Shown here piece after piece: positions 7,923 through 17,429 of a DNA stretch of 27,049 bases; position 1 is the stretch's first letter; every line of letters starts with the position of its first letter. The position numbers were made by a program, and so were the translations under genes. The notes beneath the pieces are model-generated. The model was not told the DNA's origin and did not search any database. It was given only the letters and a program-made list of their open reading frames with translations. The stretch comes from a virus. The stretch spans positions 1-27,049 of the IMG/VR virus record IMGVR_UViG_3300030118_000975. One strand, 5' to 3'.

Positions 7923-8620
7923 CTTGGAAACAAGAGGCACTAGCCCATGCAAAAATAGAAGACCCTAAAGAAAGTTGTGGATTGTTAGTAAATATAAAAG
8001 GTAGAGAAAAATACTTTCCATGTAGAAATTTATCACTAACAGGTCATCAATGTTTTATTTTAGATCCAGAAGATTATGTAGCCTGTGATAATTTAGGCGT
8101 TATAACAGCAGTTGTTCATAGTCACCCTGTTACACCACCATCACCTAGTAATGCAGATAGGGTAGCGTGTGAACAAAGTAAATTAAAATGGCATATAGTT
8201 AACCCAAAAACAGAAACATGGGGTTACTGTGAACCAACAGGATATAAAGCACCTTTAATAGGTAGACAATGGGTATGGGGTGTTAATGATTGTTGGGCGT
8301 TAGTTAGAGATTGGTATAAAGAAAATAAAGGTATAGAACTTAGAGATTGGCAAAGACCTACAACACCAGAAGAATTTATAGAAGATCCAATGTTTGAAAG
8401 ATGTGCAGCAGATACAGGTTTTGTGGAATTAAAACCAGAAGAAAAATTACAAAATGGTGATTTATTATTTATGTCAATAATGGCTAATGGTTTAAATCAT
8501 GTAGCTCTTTTTATAGATGGTGATGTATTGCACCATTTAGCAGATAGACTAAGTACAAGAGAACCTTATAATCAATGGTTGTTAAAATGTACAGGAAAGA
8601 GGTACAGGTATGCTAACTAA
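7919..8620 (+). CDS. Tail tip peptidase K-like: JAMM + NlpC/P60 domains
   Basis: This 233-residue two-domain enzyme has the layout of lambda gpK. The N-terminal JAMM/MPN metallopeptidase shows Glu18 (ESCGLL), the HSHP motif with His67 and His69, then Ser75/77 and Asp80 (PPSPSNAD). The C-terminal NlpC/P60 domain shows the catalytic Cys125 in [12 protein letters not shown], His194 in LNHVALFI and a possible third residue His205/206. Such proteins are thought to process tail proteins and/or cut peptidoglycan during infection. All key residues of both domains appear intact. It overlaps L by 4 bases and I by 11, inside the tail-tip operon. Confidence 0.92.
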   Translation: MTWKQEALAHAKIEDPKESCGLLVNIKGREKYFPCRNLSLTGHQCFILDPEDYVACDNLGVITAVVHSHPVTPPSPSNADRVACEQSKLKWHIVNPKTETWGYCEPTGYKAPLIGRQWVWGVNDCWALVRDWYKENKGIELRDWQRPTTPEEFIEDPMFERCAADTGFVELKPEEKLQNGDLLFMSIMANGLNHVALFIDGDVLHHLADRLSTREPYNQWLLKCTGKRYRYAN

Positions 8621-9233
8621 ACTTAAATTATATGGTGATTTAGCTGATTTTATAGGCCATAAACAGTTTGAAATAAAAGTACATTCTGTAGCACAGGCTG
8701 TTAGTTTTTTAATAAATAATTTTCCTGATGCAGAAGCATATATGGCTAACAGACAATATAAGGTACTTGTAAATGAATATGCGATAGATGAGACAGAAAT
8801 ACAGCATCCTATAGGTAAACAAGATATAAGTTTTGTACCTGTTATAACTGGTGCAGGTGGTGGTAATTTTGGCAGAATACTTACTGGTGCTGCATTAATT
8901 GGTGCATCATTTTTATTTCCTGGTGCAGGTGCGTTTGGTACTACAAGTGTTTTTGGTAAAGCTGCTGTTGCAGGTGGAATTTTAACAAAAGTAGGTACAG
9001 CAGTTAGTTTAATAGGTGCAGGTATGGTTTTAAGTGGTGTTAGTGATATGTTATTCCCTGTACCAAAGCCTAAAGAGGTCAGTAATTCATCTGATCCTAG
9101 AATATCCTTTGGTTTTAGTGGTATACAGCAATCAAGCAGGGCAGGTACAACACATCCTATAGTTTATGGTGAAATATTTACAGGTAGTGTTGTAATAAGT
9201 GCAGGTATTGATACTGAACAGGTGAGAGCATGA
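8610..9233 (+). CDS. Tail assembly protein I-like
   Basis: This 207-residue protein has an N-terminal beta-grasp-like domain (residues 1-75: [50 protein letters not shown]). It continues with a Gly/Ala-rich hydrophobic middle ([20 protein letters not shown] and the following [17 protein letters not shown]) and a C-terminal [18 protein letters not shown]-type end that is shared with many I proteins. In lambda, I acts with K, L and J in building the tail tip. The start overlaps K by 11 bases behind a purine-rich AGGAAAGAGG, and the stop overlaps the J start. Confidence 0.88.
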   Translation: MLTKLKLYGDLADFIGHKQFEIKVHSVAQAVSFLINNFPDAEAYMANRQYKVLVNEYAIDETEIQHPIGKQDISFVPVITGAGGGNFGRILTGAALIGASFLFPGAGAFGTTSVFGKAAVAGGILTKVGTAVSLIGAGMVLSGVSDMLFPVPKPKEVSNSSDPRISFGFSGIQQSSRAGTTHPIVYGEIFTGSVVISAGIDTEQVRA

Positions 9234-12200
9234 CAAAACCTAAAATCATAAAAGGTGCAGGTGGCAGCCCATCACCACCACAGCCACCACAGCCTACGAG
9301 AACACCTGATACTTTACACAGTAAACAGTTTGCATCTTTTCTTGATCTTGTATCAGAAGGTGAGATAGAAGGTTTCGCTACTGCATCAAAAGAAGGTCTT
9401 ACAAAAGGAACAACTGCATATAATAATGCTGGACTTAAAGATGTATTTTTAAATGATACTGCTGTTTTAAAATCTACTGCATCTTCTTCTAGTCCTAATA
9501 CAACTGATTTTAATTATCAAGATGTTGGCTTTACACCTCGTTTTGGTACAAACAATCAAACACATATACCTGGTATAGAAAGTTCAGAATCTACAACTGA
9601 TGTAGGTGTTGTAGTAACAAAAGCATCACCTGTTACAAGAAGTATTACTAATACAGATGTTGATGCTGTTAAAGTTGCAATTACATTTCCACAGTTACAA
9701 GAGGCTACAGCACAAGGAGATTTATTAGGTTCTAGTGTACAACTATCTATAGCCGTTCAATATAATAGTGGTGGCTTTACAACAGTTATTGAAGATACAA
9801 TTACAGGTAGAACTGCTGACGCATATCAGAAAGATTATAGGGTAAATATTACAGGTAATTTTCCTGTTGATATAAGGGTTAATAGGGTAACTGCTGACAG
9901 TACATCTACATCATTAATAGACGCTTTTCAATGGACAAGTTTCGCAGAAATAATAGACGATAAGCAAACTTATCCAGATAGTGCATATCTATCTTTACGT
10001 TTAGATTCTCAACAGTTTAGTTCGATACCAAGAAGAAAATATAGGATACGTGGAATAAAAGTAAGAATACCAGGTGCAGGTGCTAATGGGTCAGGTACAC
10101 CAACAGTTGATTTACAAACAGGTAGAATAATATACCCAACTGGCTATATATTTAATGGTGTTATGGGTGCTGCTGTTTGGACTTCATGCCCTGCAATGGT
10201 ATTACTAGACCTTTTAACAGATACTAGGTATGGCTTAGGCAATCATATTACAGATGCATCATTAGATTTATTCTCTTTTGTTACTGCATCAAAATTTGCA
10301 AATACTCTTGTAGATGATGGTTTAGGTGGTCAGGAGGCTAGATTTTCTTGCAATGTAAATATACAGAGTGCAGCAGAAGCATTTGACTTAATAAATGAGT
10401 TATCTGGTGTAATGCGTTGTATGCCGATATGGTCAGCAGGTTCAATGATAATTACACAGGATAAACCAACAGATGCAAGTTATTTATTTAACCTGTCAAA
10501 TGTATCAGAAGAAGGTTTTAGCTATACAGGTAGTGATTTAAAACAAAGACACAGCGTAGTAAGTGTTTCCTACTTTAATATGGATACACAGGAAATAGAT
10601 TTTGAAGTTGTAGAAGATACTACTGCTGTAAATAAATTAGGAGTTAACATAAAACAAGTATCTGCATTTGCGTGTACTTCAAGAGGTCAGGCTGCAAGAT
10701 TAGGTAGAGCAATTTTATTTGCAGAACAAAATGAAAGTGAAGTAATTACATTTACAACCTCTATAGATAGCGGTGTAATACTAAGACCTGGTGCAGTAAT
10801 AGAAATAAATGACCCTGTAAGGGCAGGTGTACGTAGAGGTGGAAGAGTTAATGCAGCTACAACAACAACCATAACTGTTGATGATACTGCTAATACTGAT
10901 TTACCTACTACAAACAGCCCAACAATTAGCGTAATAATGCCCGATGGCACAGTAGAAACTAAGAATGTAACAGGTATATCTGGTGCTGTAGTTAGTGTAG
11001 ATAGTGCATTTAGTACAACACCTAATGTTAATACAATCTGGTTAATACAAGATACAACAGTAGTTGCACAAAAATTTAGAGTTATATCAGTAGAAGAACA
11101 GGACTCAGTAAGCTATAACATTAGTGCTTTATCTTATATACCAGAAAAATACGCCTTTATAGAAGATGGTACTGCATTACCTACTAGAACAGTATCTATA
11201 TTAAACCAGCCTGTAGATCCACCTAATAACTTATTAGTAGATGAAAAAATTGTAGTCATAAACAATCAGGCAGTAGCAAAATTAATTATTAGCTGGCAAC
11301 CAATAGTAGGTGTTACACAATATCAGGTAAACTACAGGTTTAATAATGGTAACTACACATCACAGACAGTAAGCAGACCTGACTACGAAATATTTAATAC
11401 AGAAAAAGGTGTATATGAGATACAGGTATTTGCATATAATGCAGCGTTAGAAATAAGTGCAACATCTACTGATTTAACATTCAATGCTGTTGGTAAAACT
11501 GCTATACCTGCAAATGTACAGAATCTAACAGCAGAACCTTTAACAGATAAGGTAATTAGATTAAGATGGGATTTATCAACAGATGTTGATGTTATACATG
11601 GTGGAAGAGTATATGTAAGACATTCTACAAAGACAGATGGTAGCGGTACATTTTCTAATTCAGTAGACCTTATAGAAGCATTAGCAGGTAATACAACAGA
11701 AGCTATTGTACCTAGATTAGAAGGTGAATACTTACTTAGGTTTGCTGATGATTCTGGTAATTTAAGTGGTAGTTCTACTTCTATAATTTTAGATTTACCT
11801 GATACTCAGGGTTCTTTATTAGCACAGACAAGAAGAGAAGATACAGATAGTCCTAAGTTTCAAGGTGCAAAAACTAACGTAGCATTTGATGCAACTACAA
11901 ATAGTCTTAATCTTGTAGGTGGTGGTAATTTTGATGATATTACAGATTTTGATGCAGTATCTTCATTAGATGATTTTGGTGGAATTGTACCATTAGGTAC
12001 ATATGATTTTGCTACAACACTAGATTTAGGTGGTGTATTTTCTGTAGACCTGCAAAGACATTTTCTAACAGAAGGTTTTTTACCAAGTAATTTATTAGAT
12101 GCAAGAGGTTTAATAGATGACTATACAGATTTTGATGGTACAGAAGCTACTAAAGTTAATGCAGAACTACTTGTAAGGACAACACTAACAGATCCATCTG

Positions 12201-12622
12201 GTTCACCTACCTATAGTGCTTATCAAACTTTTGCTAACGGTACATATAAGGCAAGAGGTCTACAATTTAGAGCTAAATTAACAAGTACAGATACAGCACA
12301 GGATATAAAAGTTACGCAGTTAGGTTATACTGCTACATTTCAAAGAAGAACAGAACAAAGTGCAACAGCCATATCATCAGGTAGCGGTAGTAAGGCAATA
12401 GTATTTGATAAGCCTTTTTTCACAGGTACTTCTGCATTAAATGGTGTAAACAGTAGCCTACCTTCTATTGGTATAACTGCACAGAATATGGCTAGTGGTG
12501 ATTATTTTGAAGTAACAAGCGTATCTGGAACTGGTTTTACTGTGCATTTCAAAAACTCATCAAATGCAAGTATTAGTAGAAATTTTAACTATTCTGCGGT
12601 AGGATTTGGTAAAGGTGCTTAA
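9230..12622 (+). CDS. Tip attachment protein J-like (central tail fibre)
   Basis: This 1130-residue protein is the largest in the window. The N-terminus is a Pro-rich lead (SPSPPQPPQPTRTPDTLHSKQ) followed by FLDLVSEGEIEGF and AYNNAGLKDVFLNDTAV, classic for J. The core holds RIRGIKVRIP, TGYIFNGVMG, LLDLLTDTRYGLGNHI and the C-terminal hub domain with LRPGAVIEINDP. Two fibronectin type III-like domains lie at about 660-755 and 761-860. The last 270 residues are probably the receptor-facing part and the least conserved. J forms the tail tip and usually binds the host receptor; the extra fibre genes downstream may add specificity. Confidence 0.93.
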   Translation: MTKPKIIKGAGGSPSPPQPPQPTRTPDTLHSKQFASFLDLVSEGEIEGFATASKEGLTKGTTAYNNAGLKDVFLNDTAVLKSTASSSSPNTTDFNYQDVGFTPRFGTNNQTHIPGIESSESTTDVGVVVTKASPVTRSITNTDVDAVKVAITFPQLQEATAQGDLLGSSVQLSIAVQYNSGGFTTVIEDTITGRTADAYQKDYRVNITGNFPVDIRVNRVTADSTSTSLIDAFQWTSFAEIIDDKQTYPDSAYLSLRLDSQQFSSIPRRKYRIRGIKVRIPGAGANGSGTPTVDLQTGRIIYPTGYIFNGVMGAAVWTSCPAMVLLDLLTDTRYGLGNHITDASLDLFSFVTASKFANTLVDDGLGGQEARFSCNVNIQSAAEAFDLINELSGVMRCMPIWSAGSMIITQDKPTDASYLFNLSNVSEEGFSYTGSDLKQRHSVVSVSYFNMDTQEIDFEVVEDTTAVNKLGVNIKQVSAFACTSRGQAARLGRAILFAEQNESEVITFTTSIDSGVILRPGAVIEINDPVRAGVRRGGRVNAATTTTITVDDTANTDLPTTNSPTISVIMPDGTVETKNVTGISGAVVSVDSAFSTTPNVNTIWLIQDTTVVAQKFRVISVEEQDSVSYNISALSYIPEKYAFIEDGTALPTRTVSILNQPVDPPNNLLVDEKIVVINNQAVAKLIISWQPIVGVTQYQVNYRFNNGNYTSQTVSRPDYEIFNTEKGVYEIQVFAYNAALEISATSTDLTFNAVGKTAIPANVQNLTAEPLTDKVIRLRWDLSTDVDVIHGGRVYVRHSTKTDGSGTFSNSVDLIEALAGNTTEAIVPRLEGEYLLRFADDSGNLSGSSTSIILDLPDTQGSLLAQTRREDTDSPKFQGAKTNVAFDATTNSLNLVGGGNFDDITDFDAVSSLDDFGGIVPLGTYDFATTLDLGGVFSVDLQRHFLTEGFLPSNLLDARGLIDDYTDFDGTEATKVNAELLVRTTLTDPSGSPTYSAYQTFANGTYKARGLQFRAKLTSTDTAQDIKVTQLGYTATFQRRTEQSATAISSGSGSKAIVFDKPFFTGTSALNGVNSSLPSIGITAQNMASGDYFEVTSVSGTGFTVHFKNSSNASISRNFNYSAVGFGKGA

Positions 12623-12645
12623 AATTAAAGTAAAGTAATTTAGTT

Positions 12646-13233
12646 ATGTCACAGGTAACAGACTATACGATAGCTAATGATACAGGTGCAAATGTAAGAA
12701 GTGATATTAATGCTGTTTTAGGTGCAATACAAACCTTAAATAGTGGGAGTAGTGACCCTAGTGCAAATGTAGCTTTTCAATTATCTGTTAATACAACATC
12801 TAACCTTTTAAAAATTAGAAATGCAGCAAACAATGGATATATCGAGATTGGTAATGTAACCCAGGCAAATTTAGGTCTAGCTCCAGTTGCAGGAGCAACA
12901 TTTACTGGAGATGTTATACATAATTATACAACAGCTTTACAAATACCTGTTGGAACTACAGCACAAAGACCTGGTTCACCTTCTACAGGAGACTTCAGAT
13001 TCAACAGTACGACCACTTCTGCTGAAATATATAACGGAACTGAGTTTACTGCTGTGGGAGGCGGTGCTGGAGCTACGGGAGGAGGTAATGATGAGGTATT
13101 TTTTGAATCAGACACTAACGTAACAACAAATTATACGATAACATCAGGAAAAAATGCACACACAGTAAGTCCTGTTATAAATAGTGGTGTCACTGTGACC
13201 GTGCCATCTGGCAGTTTACTTGTTATTCTTTAA
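12646..13233 (+). CDS. Tail fibre / host-recognition protein, first of the fibre module
   Basis: This 195-residue protein starts MSQVTDYTIANDTGANVRSD with a helical N-terminus (INAVLGAIQTLNSG), then a repeat-like fibre region. GATFTGDVIHNYTTALQIPVGTTAQRPGSPSTGDFRFNSTTTSAEIYNG-type text spans residues about 87-136; it is common to many phage fibres. A Gly-rich spacer (GGGAGATGGG) and a beta C-terminus (ITSGKNAHTVSPVINSG, VTVPSGSLLVIL) follow. It probably attaches to the J tip or baseplate through the N-terminal helix. A smaller open frame on the same strand inside it has no supporting features and was ignored. Confidence 0.8.
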   Translation: MSQVTDYTIANDTGANVRSDINAVLGAIQTLNSGSSDPSANVAFQLSVNTTSNLLKIRNAANNGYIEIGNVTQANLGLAPVAGATFTGDVIHNYTTALQIPVGTTAQRPGSPSTGDFRFNSTTTSAEIYNGTEFTAVGGGAGATGGGNDEVFFESDTNVTTNYTITSGKNAHTVSPVINSGVTVTVPSGSLLVIL

Positions 13234-13235
13234 TT

Positions 13236-14132
13236 ATGGCTTTAAACATTAACGGTACAACTGGTATTTCTGGAGTTGATGGATCAGCTTCCGCACCAGC
13301 AATAACAGGAACAGATAGTAATACAGGAATAAATTTTGGATCAGACATTTTAGCTTTTAATGTCGGTGGAAGTGAAAAAGCAAGATTTCATAGTAATGGA
13401 AATTTTGGTGTAAACAGCACAAATCCACAAACAAAATTTGTTGTACAAGACAGTGATGGTGGTACTGGAATTGAATTTTCAATGGGTGCTTCAGAAAGTT
13501 ACATTCAATGTTATAGTCGCTCGGCTAGTGATTATAAGGATTTATCATTAGCTGCTGAACAGATTAAATTTAGAACAAATGATAATACAGAACGTATGCG
13601 TATTGATACTTCTGGTAGAATATTACTAGGTACAAATTCTGCTTACGCACAAAGTGCTTTGGTTTTAGCAAAAAGTAGTGCAGCAAGTATCGCAGTTTAC
13701 AATTCTTGGAATATTGGAGATTCTGGAACTAGATATCATTTTGAATTTAGAGATAGTAGTAGTGGAAGTAGCCGAGGCAACATTACAACGAATGGAGGTT
13801 CCACATCTTATAACACCTCTTCTGATTACAGACTAAAAGAAAATGTTACTGTTATTTCTGATGGAATTACAAGGTTAAAAACTCTTAAACCATCAAGATT
13901 TAATTTTAAAGATAATAAAGAAACAACAGTAGATGGATTTTTGGCACATGAAGTTACAGCAGTTCCAGAGGCTATATCAGGAACTAAAGATGAAGTTGAT
14001 TCTGAAAATAATCCTATTTATCAAGGAATAGATCAAAGTAAACTTGTACCTTTACTTACTGCTGCATTACAGGAAGCTGTTGCTAAAATTGAAGTATTGG
14101 AAACAAAAGTAGCTGCCCTGGAGGCTGGATAA
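13236..14132 (+). CDS. Tail fibre with C-terminal S74 self-cleaving chaperone
   Basis: This 298-residue protein has a Gly-rich fibre N-terminus (ALNINGTTGISGVDGSASAP), NTERMRIDTSGRILLGTNSA and a C-terminal peptidase S74 intramolecular chaperone from about 195. The S74 domain shows SSDYRLKENV with candidate catalytic Ser196 and Lys201. The five-residue spacing matches the Ser-Lys dyad known from endosialidase-type fibres. It also shows LKPSRFNFK, DGFLAHEV, and ends in a trimeric coiled coil (LTAALQEAVAKIEVLETKV). The domain folds the trimer and then cleaves itself off. It starts 3 bases after the preceding stop. Confidence 0.92.
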   Translation: MALNINGTTGISGVDGSASAPAITGTDSNTGINFGSDILAFNVGGSEKARFHSNGNFGVNSTNPQTKFVVQDSDGGTGIEFSMGASESYIQCYSRSASDYKDLSLAAEQIKFRTNDNTERMRIDTSGRILLGTNSAYAQSALVLAKSSAASIAVYNSWNIGDSGTRYHFEFRDSSSGSSRGNITTNGGSTSYNTSSDYRLKENVTVISDGITRLKTLKPSRFNFKDNKETTVDGFLAHEVTAVPEAISGTKDEVDSENNPIYQGIDQSKLVPLLTAALQEAVAKIEVLETKVAALEAG

Positions 14133-14795
14133 ATGACAGCAAAGATTAAACTAAACGCAGCATCAGGTGGTGGGTCTTTCAGCTTACAAGCACCTTCATC
14201 TTCTAGTAACAACCGAGTTATAACTCTTCCTGACGTTGCAGATGGAACCCTTTTAACTAGCACTAATGAAACGGCTGATTTTGTTAAATTATCAAATGTC
14301 AATGATACGACTAACGTAGCTTCTATTGATTTTCAAAGTTTAGATATAACAACATATAAAGCTTTTAAATTGGTATTTGCAGGGATACCTGCTACAGATG
14401 GACAGGAAGTAAGATTTCAATTTATGAGTGGTTCTAATGTCATATCATCAAGCTATTATGCATGGGCAATAATTGGTGTATCAGGCAGTTCAGCTCATTT
14501 TGAAGAAATGGCTCTCAATGATTCTACTGCAAGGATACATAATGGTGCGGGAAATGCCAGTTTAGAAGGTTGGAGATTTGTAATGGATATAGTTATGCAA
14601 ACATCAAACGATTATGCAGGGGCTAACAATTATGCTTGTTGGGCTGGTAATAGACTGGATAGTAGCGGTAATTATAGATTAGAAAGTGGGACTTTATATT
14701 ATGAAAATGATACTGATACTGATGGATTTAAATTAGTAACAAGTTCGGGAGACTTTGATAAGTACTGCTACACACTTTATGGAGTTAAAAGATAA
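14133..14795 (+). CDS. Tail fibre protein, receptor-binding candidate
   Basis: This 220-residue protein begins MTAKIKLNAASGGGSFSLQA and RVITLPDVADGTLL, the short adaptor text often seen at the head of phage fibre proteins. A beta-sandwich-like body follows (FQSLDITTYKAFKLVFAGIP, VRFQFMSGSNV), ending DKYCYTLYGVKR. The body could be a carbohydrate- or receptor-binding domain; no catalytic signature was seen. It abuts the S74 fibre gene (TAAATG) and overlaps the next start (TAATG), so the fibre genes are translated in series. Confidence 0.75.
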   Translation: MTAKIKLNAASGGGSFSLQAPSSSSNNRVITLPDVADGTLLTSTNETADFVKLSNVNDTTNVASIDFQSLDITTYKAFKLVFAGIPATDGQEVRFQFMSGSNVISSSYYAWAIIGVSGSSAHFEEMALNDSTARIHNGAGNASLEGWRFVMDIVMQTSNDYAGANNYACWAGNRLDSSGNYRLESGTLYYENDTDTDGFKLVTSSGDFDKYCYTLYGVKR

Positions 14796-15052
14796 TGGCA
14801 AGATTTAAATTAGTTAACGGAGAACGAATTGCTTTTACCGCAGAGGAAGAAACTGCTAGAGATGCTGAAGAAGCTGCTGCTAAAGCGTACAAAGATGCTA
14901 ATGGTTACAAGGACGATAGAAAAGTTCTTTACCCACCTTTAACTGACTTTGCAGACGCTATGTATTGGAATAGTAAGGGAGATTCGACTAAACTAGAAGC
15001 GTATTATGCAGCTTGTGAAAAAGTTAAAACCGACAACCCAAAACCTAGTTAA
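14795..15052 (+). CDS. Small tail-fibre-associated protein
   Basis: This 85-residue acidic, helical protein reads MARFKLVNGERIAFTAEEET, then AEEAAAKAYKDANGYKDDRK and YPPLTDFADAMYWNSKGDST. The YPPLTDFADAMYW text recalls short proteins that accompany phage fibres (YPxIxDQLDALY type). Their role, assembly or attachment, is not well defined. It lies between two fibre genes and starts on the overlapping TAATG of the upstream gene. The family link is from memory and moderate. Confidence 0.7.
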   Translation: MARFKLVNGERIAFTAEEETARDAEEAAAKAYKDANGYKDDRKVLYPPLTDFADAMYWNSKGDSTKLEAYYAACEKVKTDNPKPS

Positions 15053-15054
15053 TT

Positions 15055-16248
15055 ATGTCAGAGATCAAAGTAAATTCGATAAAAGGGGTAGGAGCTAGTA
15101 GTGCTGCTATTACTGTCAACAATACTGATGGAACGTGTACTGCCAATATTACTAATAACCTAAGTAATCGTAATTTAATAATTAACGGAGCTATGCAAGT
15201 GGCTCAACGTGGTACAACATCTACAGCTAATGACTATCTAATTGATAGATTTAGATTTTCTTATGGTGGTACAGATGAAGCACCTACACAAGCACAGGTT
15301 GATGTTGCAAGTGGAACAACACCATATACTTTAGGATTTAAAAAAGCATTAAAAATAACAAACGGAAACCAAACAAGTGGTGCTGGTGCTGCTGATTTTT
15401 TGGAATTTTATCAATATTTAGAAGATCAAGACATTTCCAATAGCGGTTGGAATTTTAAATCTTCTTCAAGTTATATAACAATTTCTTATTGGGTTAAGTC
15501 AAGTGTTGCTCAAAAATTTACAGGTTTTTTCTATACCAATCAAGCTGGTGCTGGTGATTCATATATGTATTCTTATCAGATTGATAATGGTAGTGGAGGT
15601 AATTTAACTGCTGATACATGGACAAAGATTACACATTCGATACCTGGAAATAGTAATTTAATTTTTAATAATGATAATACAAGGGGATTAGCAATAGGGT
15701 TTTATATGTTTGAGGGAACTGATTACTCAACTTCTTCTCATACTGAAAATACTTGGGCAGCATGGAATAGTTCTAATAAAATAAAGGACATGACAAGCAC
15801 ATGGTACACAACAAATGATGCAACATTTGAAATTACAGGAGTTCAATTAGAAGTAGGCAGCGTGGCAACAGATTTTGAGCATTTGAGCTTTGCAGATGAA
15901 TTAAGGAGGTGTCAAAGATACTACTATGTTTATGCTGATGCTAGAGATAGTGGTAGTACGGCTCAATTAGCAACTGGTTTTGCTTATCATAATGGTCAGG
16001 CTGAAGTCACCATCCATTACCCCGTTATGAGAGCTTCTCCCTCCTTAGTTCAAGGAAGTGGTACTGATTATTTTAAAGTGATAAATAGTAATAATAATGA
16101 CACTTTTGACAGCTTCAGTATATATCAGGCTAGTCCTAGAGTTGCACTTCTATTTAATCAGTCTTTATCTGGGCTTACAGCAGGTCAGGCTTATAGATTA
16201 CACTTTAATGAAAATGCTGCTTATATACATTTATCCGCAGAACTTTAA
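15055..16248 (+). CDS. Tail fibre / receptor-binding protein with jelly-roll-like body
   Basis: This 397-residue protein has an N-terminal fibre adaptor (MSEIKVNSIKGVGASSAAIT) and then NRNLIINGAMQVAQRGTTST, DYLIDRFRFSYGG. This motif pair opens many phage structural proteins with carbohydrate-binding-like beta-sandwiches. The central region (about 130-270) has alternating strands and ends FEITGVQLEVGSVATDFEH. A second domain (about 285-397, YYYVYADARDSGS to the C-terminus) is shared with many fibre tips. It is the largest gene of the fibre module and the best candidate for a side-fibre receptor-binding protein. Confidence 0.83.
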   Translation: MSEIKVNSIKGVGASSAAITVNNTDGTCTANITNNLSNRNLIINGAMQVAQRGTTSTANDYLIDRFRFSYGGTDEAPTQAQVDVASGTTPYTLGFKKALKITNGNQTSGAGAADFLEFYQYLEDQDISNSGWNFKSSSSYITISYWVKSSVAQKFTGFFYTNQAGAGDSYMYSYQIDNGSGGNLTADTWTKITHSIPGNSNLIFNNDNTRGLAIGFYMFEGTDYSTSSHTENTWAAWNSSNKIKDMTSTWYTTNDATFEITGVQLEVGSVATDFEHLSFADELRRCQRYYYVYADARDSGSTAQLATGFAYHNGQAEVTIHYPVMRASPSLVQGSGTDYFKVINSNNNDTFDSFSIYQASPRVALLFNQSLSGLTAGQAYRLHFNENAAYIHLSAEL

Positions 16249-16250
16249 CT

Positions 16251-16442
16251 ATGGCTTATCCAACAAATCCAATTTATAAATTAATTAAAAATCCTGATGG
16301 TGTTGTTGATTCCGTCAAAATACAAGAGGGTAATTCAGAACCTTACAAACTTACAGTTATACCTTTTAACGAAGCAAACACCGACTACCAAGATTACCTT
16401 GCTTGGGTAGCAGAGGGAAATACAGCCGAAGCTGCTGATTAA
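16251..16442 (+). CDS. Small fibre-module protein
   Basis: This 63-residue protein has the text MAYPTNPIYKLIKNPDGVVD, SVKIQEGNSEPYKLTVIPFN and YQDYLAWVAEGNTAEAAD. Short proteins with a similar body (expression of a residue name, then IPxxxxNxDYQxYLxWxxxGN) are common next to phage fibre genes. They probably help fibre assembly or attach to the fibre; the exact role is unknown. It starts 2 bases after the preceding stop and closes the fibre module. No terminator hairpin was seen after it. Confidence 0.72.
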   Translation: MAYPTNPIYKLIKNPDGVVDSVKIQEGNSEPYKLTVIPFNEANTDYQDYLAWVAEGNTAEAAD

Positions 16443-16568
16443 TTAACCTTTTCTATTTGTCTAGTCATATAAGACGTTATTAGATATAAAGGTGCAATAG
16501 TTGGTATTATTAAAAGCATAGATATAATTAATGTATGGCTTATTGCCTTAATAATTGCATCTTTTACC
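16443..16568. other. Gap between fibre module and early-type small genes
   Basis: This 126-base AT-rich gap has no clear hairpin terminator and no strong promoter; TTGTCT, an 18-base spacer and TAGATA is the best but weak match. The frame of the next gene stays open leftwards to a stop at about 16470, but without an ATG, GTG or TTG. Confidence 0.4.
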
Positions 16569-16790
16569 ATGTTTCAAAAAATTGCTAACATTTTAAGTAT
16601 AGCTTCATTCATTTTAATCACTAGCACTTTAGGGGCATCATATTTTGGCTACAAATATCTTACGTCACCACAATTTCAGAACAAAATGATGAATAAAGTT
16701 CTAAAAAATGTGCAGGGGCTTATGCCATCTATATTAGATAACAATATACCTGATACAACTGGTAAATCTATACCATTACCATTTAAATAA
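16569..16790 (+). CDS. Small single-span membrane protein, cyanophage-type
   Basis: This 73-residue protein has one hydrophobic segment (IANILSIASFILITSTLGAS, about residues 5-24), then YFGYKYLTSPQFQNKMMNKV and a polar tail ending GKSIPLPFK. This suggests an anchored protein with its soluble part on one face of the membrane. It resembles small proteins I recall from marine cyanophages, always next to a protein like the following gene; function unknown. It starts at the only ATG in a suitable place, though the frame upstream is open and hydrophobic (VWLIALIIASFT), so a longer form from a non-standard start is possible. Confidence 0.65.
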   Translation: MFQKIANILSIASFILITSTLGASYFGYKYLTSPQFQNKMMNKVLKNVQGLMPSILDNNIPDTTGKSIPLPFK

Positions 16791-17420
16791 TTGGAAATAC
16801 CAGAAATAGTAGTACCTGAAATTAAAGTTTTTACATATATACCTGCAACAAATGAAAGCCTAAACATACCCTTACCTGATGTTGGTATGCCTGGTTGTGT
16901 AAAGACGCATAGAGATATATCTATAAAAAATACACAGATAGTAAATGATGATCCTAATGGTGCGTTCTATACTTGTCCTGATGGCAGTTCTATTCCTTCT
17001 TATATACCAATAGACTACAACCCTAGAAAATTAGAAATAGTAGAAGAAGCTAAACCATCTAATATAAATACAACTGATACACCACAAACTAATACACCAG
17101 AAATACCTAAGAATGAAACAAAAGAAGAAATAGTTATACCACCATGTCCAGATCCTAAATCTGCATTAAGAGTAGGTTCATTTGCTAATGACAAAAAATT
17201 AGAAAGAGTGAAGGCGTTTGAACGTGGCGAAAATGGCATTGATTGTAATATCATCTGGGAATTAGTCCCTTTTCAGTCATCTTATATACCAGAAATAAGC
17301 ACCATAATCTCAACAGGAGCAATAGCACTTGTAGCAGCTACATCACCCTTAATTCTTAATATAATTAAACCCCTGATTAAAAATTTAATAAAGAAAGTAA
17401 CAACTAGAAAAAAAAGCTAG
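16791..17420 (+). CDS. Unknown protein with PGCVKTHRD motif and C-terminal membrane anchor
   Basis: This 209-residue protein starts at a TTG directly after the preceding stop codon. It has a Pro/Val/Ile-rich N-terminus (EIPEIVVPEIKVFTYIPATN), then LPDVGMPGCVKTHRDISIKN, FYTCPDGSSIPSYIPIDYNP, a Thr/Pro/Glu linker, and a Cys-containing region near 127. A hydrophobic segment at about 168-195 (STIISTGAIALVAATSPLIL) precedes a Lys-rich end. The layout suggests a tail-anchored or virion/envelope-associated protein. I recall similar proteins in marine cyanophages, of unknown role. Four cysteines could form disulfides outside the cell. Confidence 0.68.
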   Translation: MEIPEIVVPEIKVFTYIPATNESLNIPLPDVGMPGCVKTHRDISIKNTQIVNDDPNGAFYTCPDGSSIPSYIPIDYNPRKLEIVEEAKPSNINTTDTPQTNTPEIPKNETKEEIVIPPCPDPKSALRVGSFANDKKLERVKAFERGENGIDCNIIWELVPFQSSYIPEISTIISTGAIALVAATSPLILNIIKPLIKNLIKKVTTRKKS

Positions 17421-17429
17421 TATTAATAT

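Noticed and set aside
7154-7933. Minus-strand open frames over the L gene
   Set aside because: They arise from the Thr/Ala-rich and cupredoxin region on the other strand and have no independent support.
12887-13123. 78-codon plus-strand frame inside the first fibre gene
   Set aside because: Shadow frame with Leu/Gln-rich text and no start signals; the fibre frame is clearly real.
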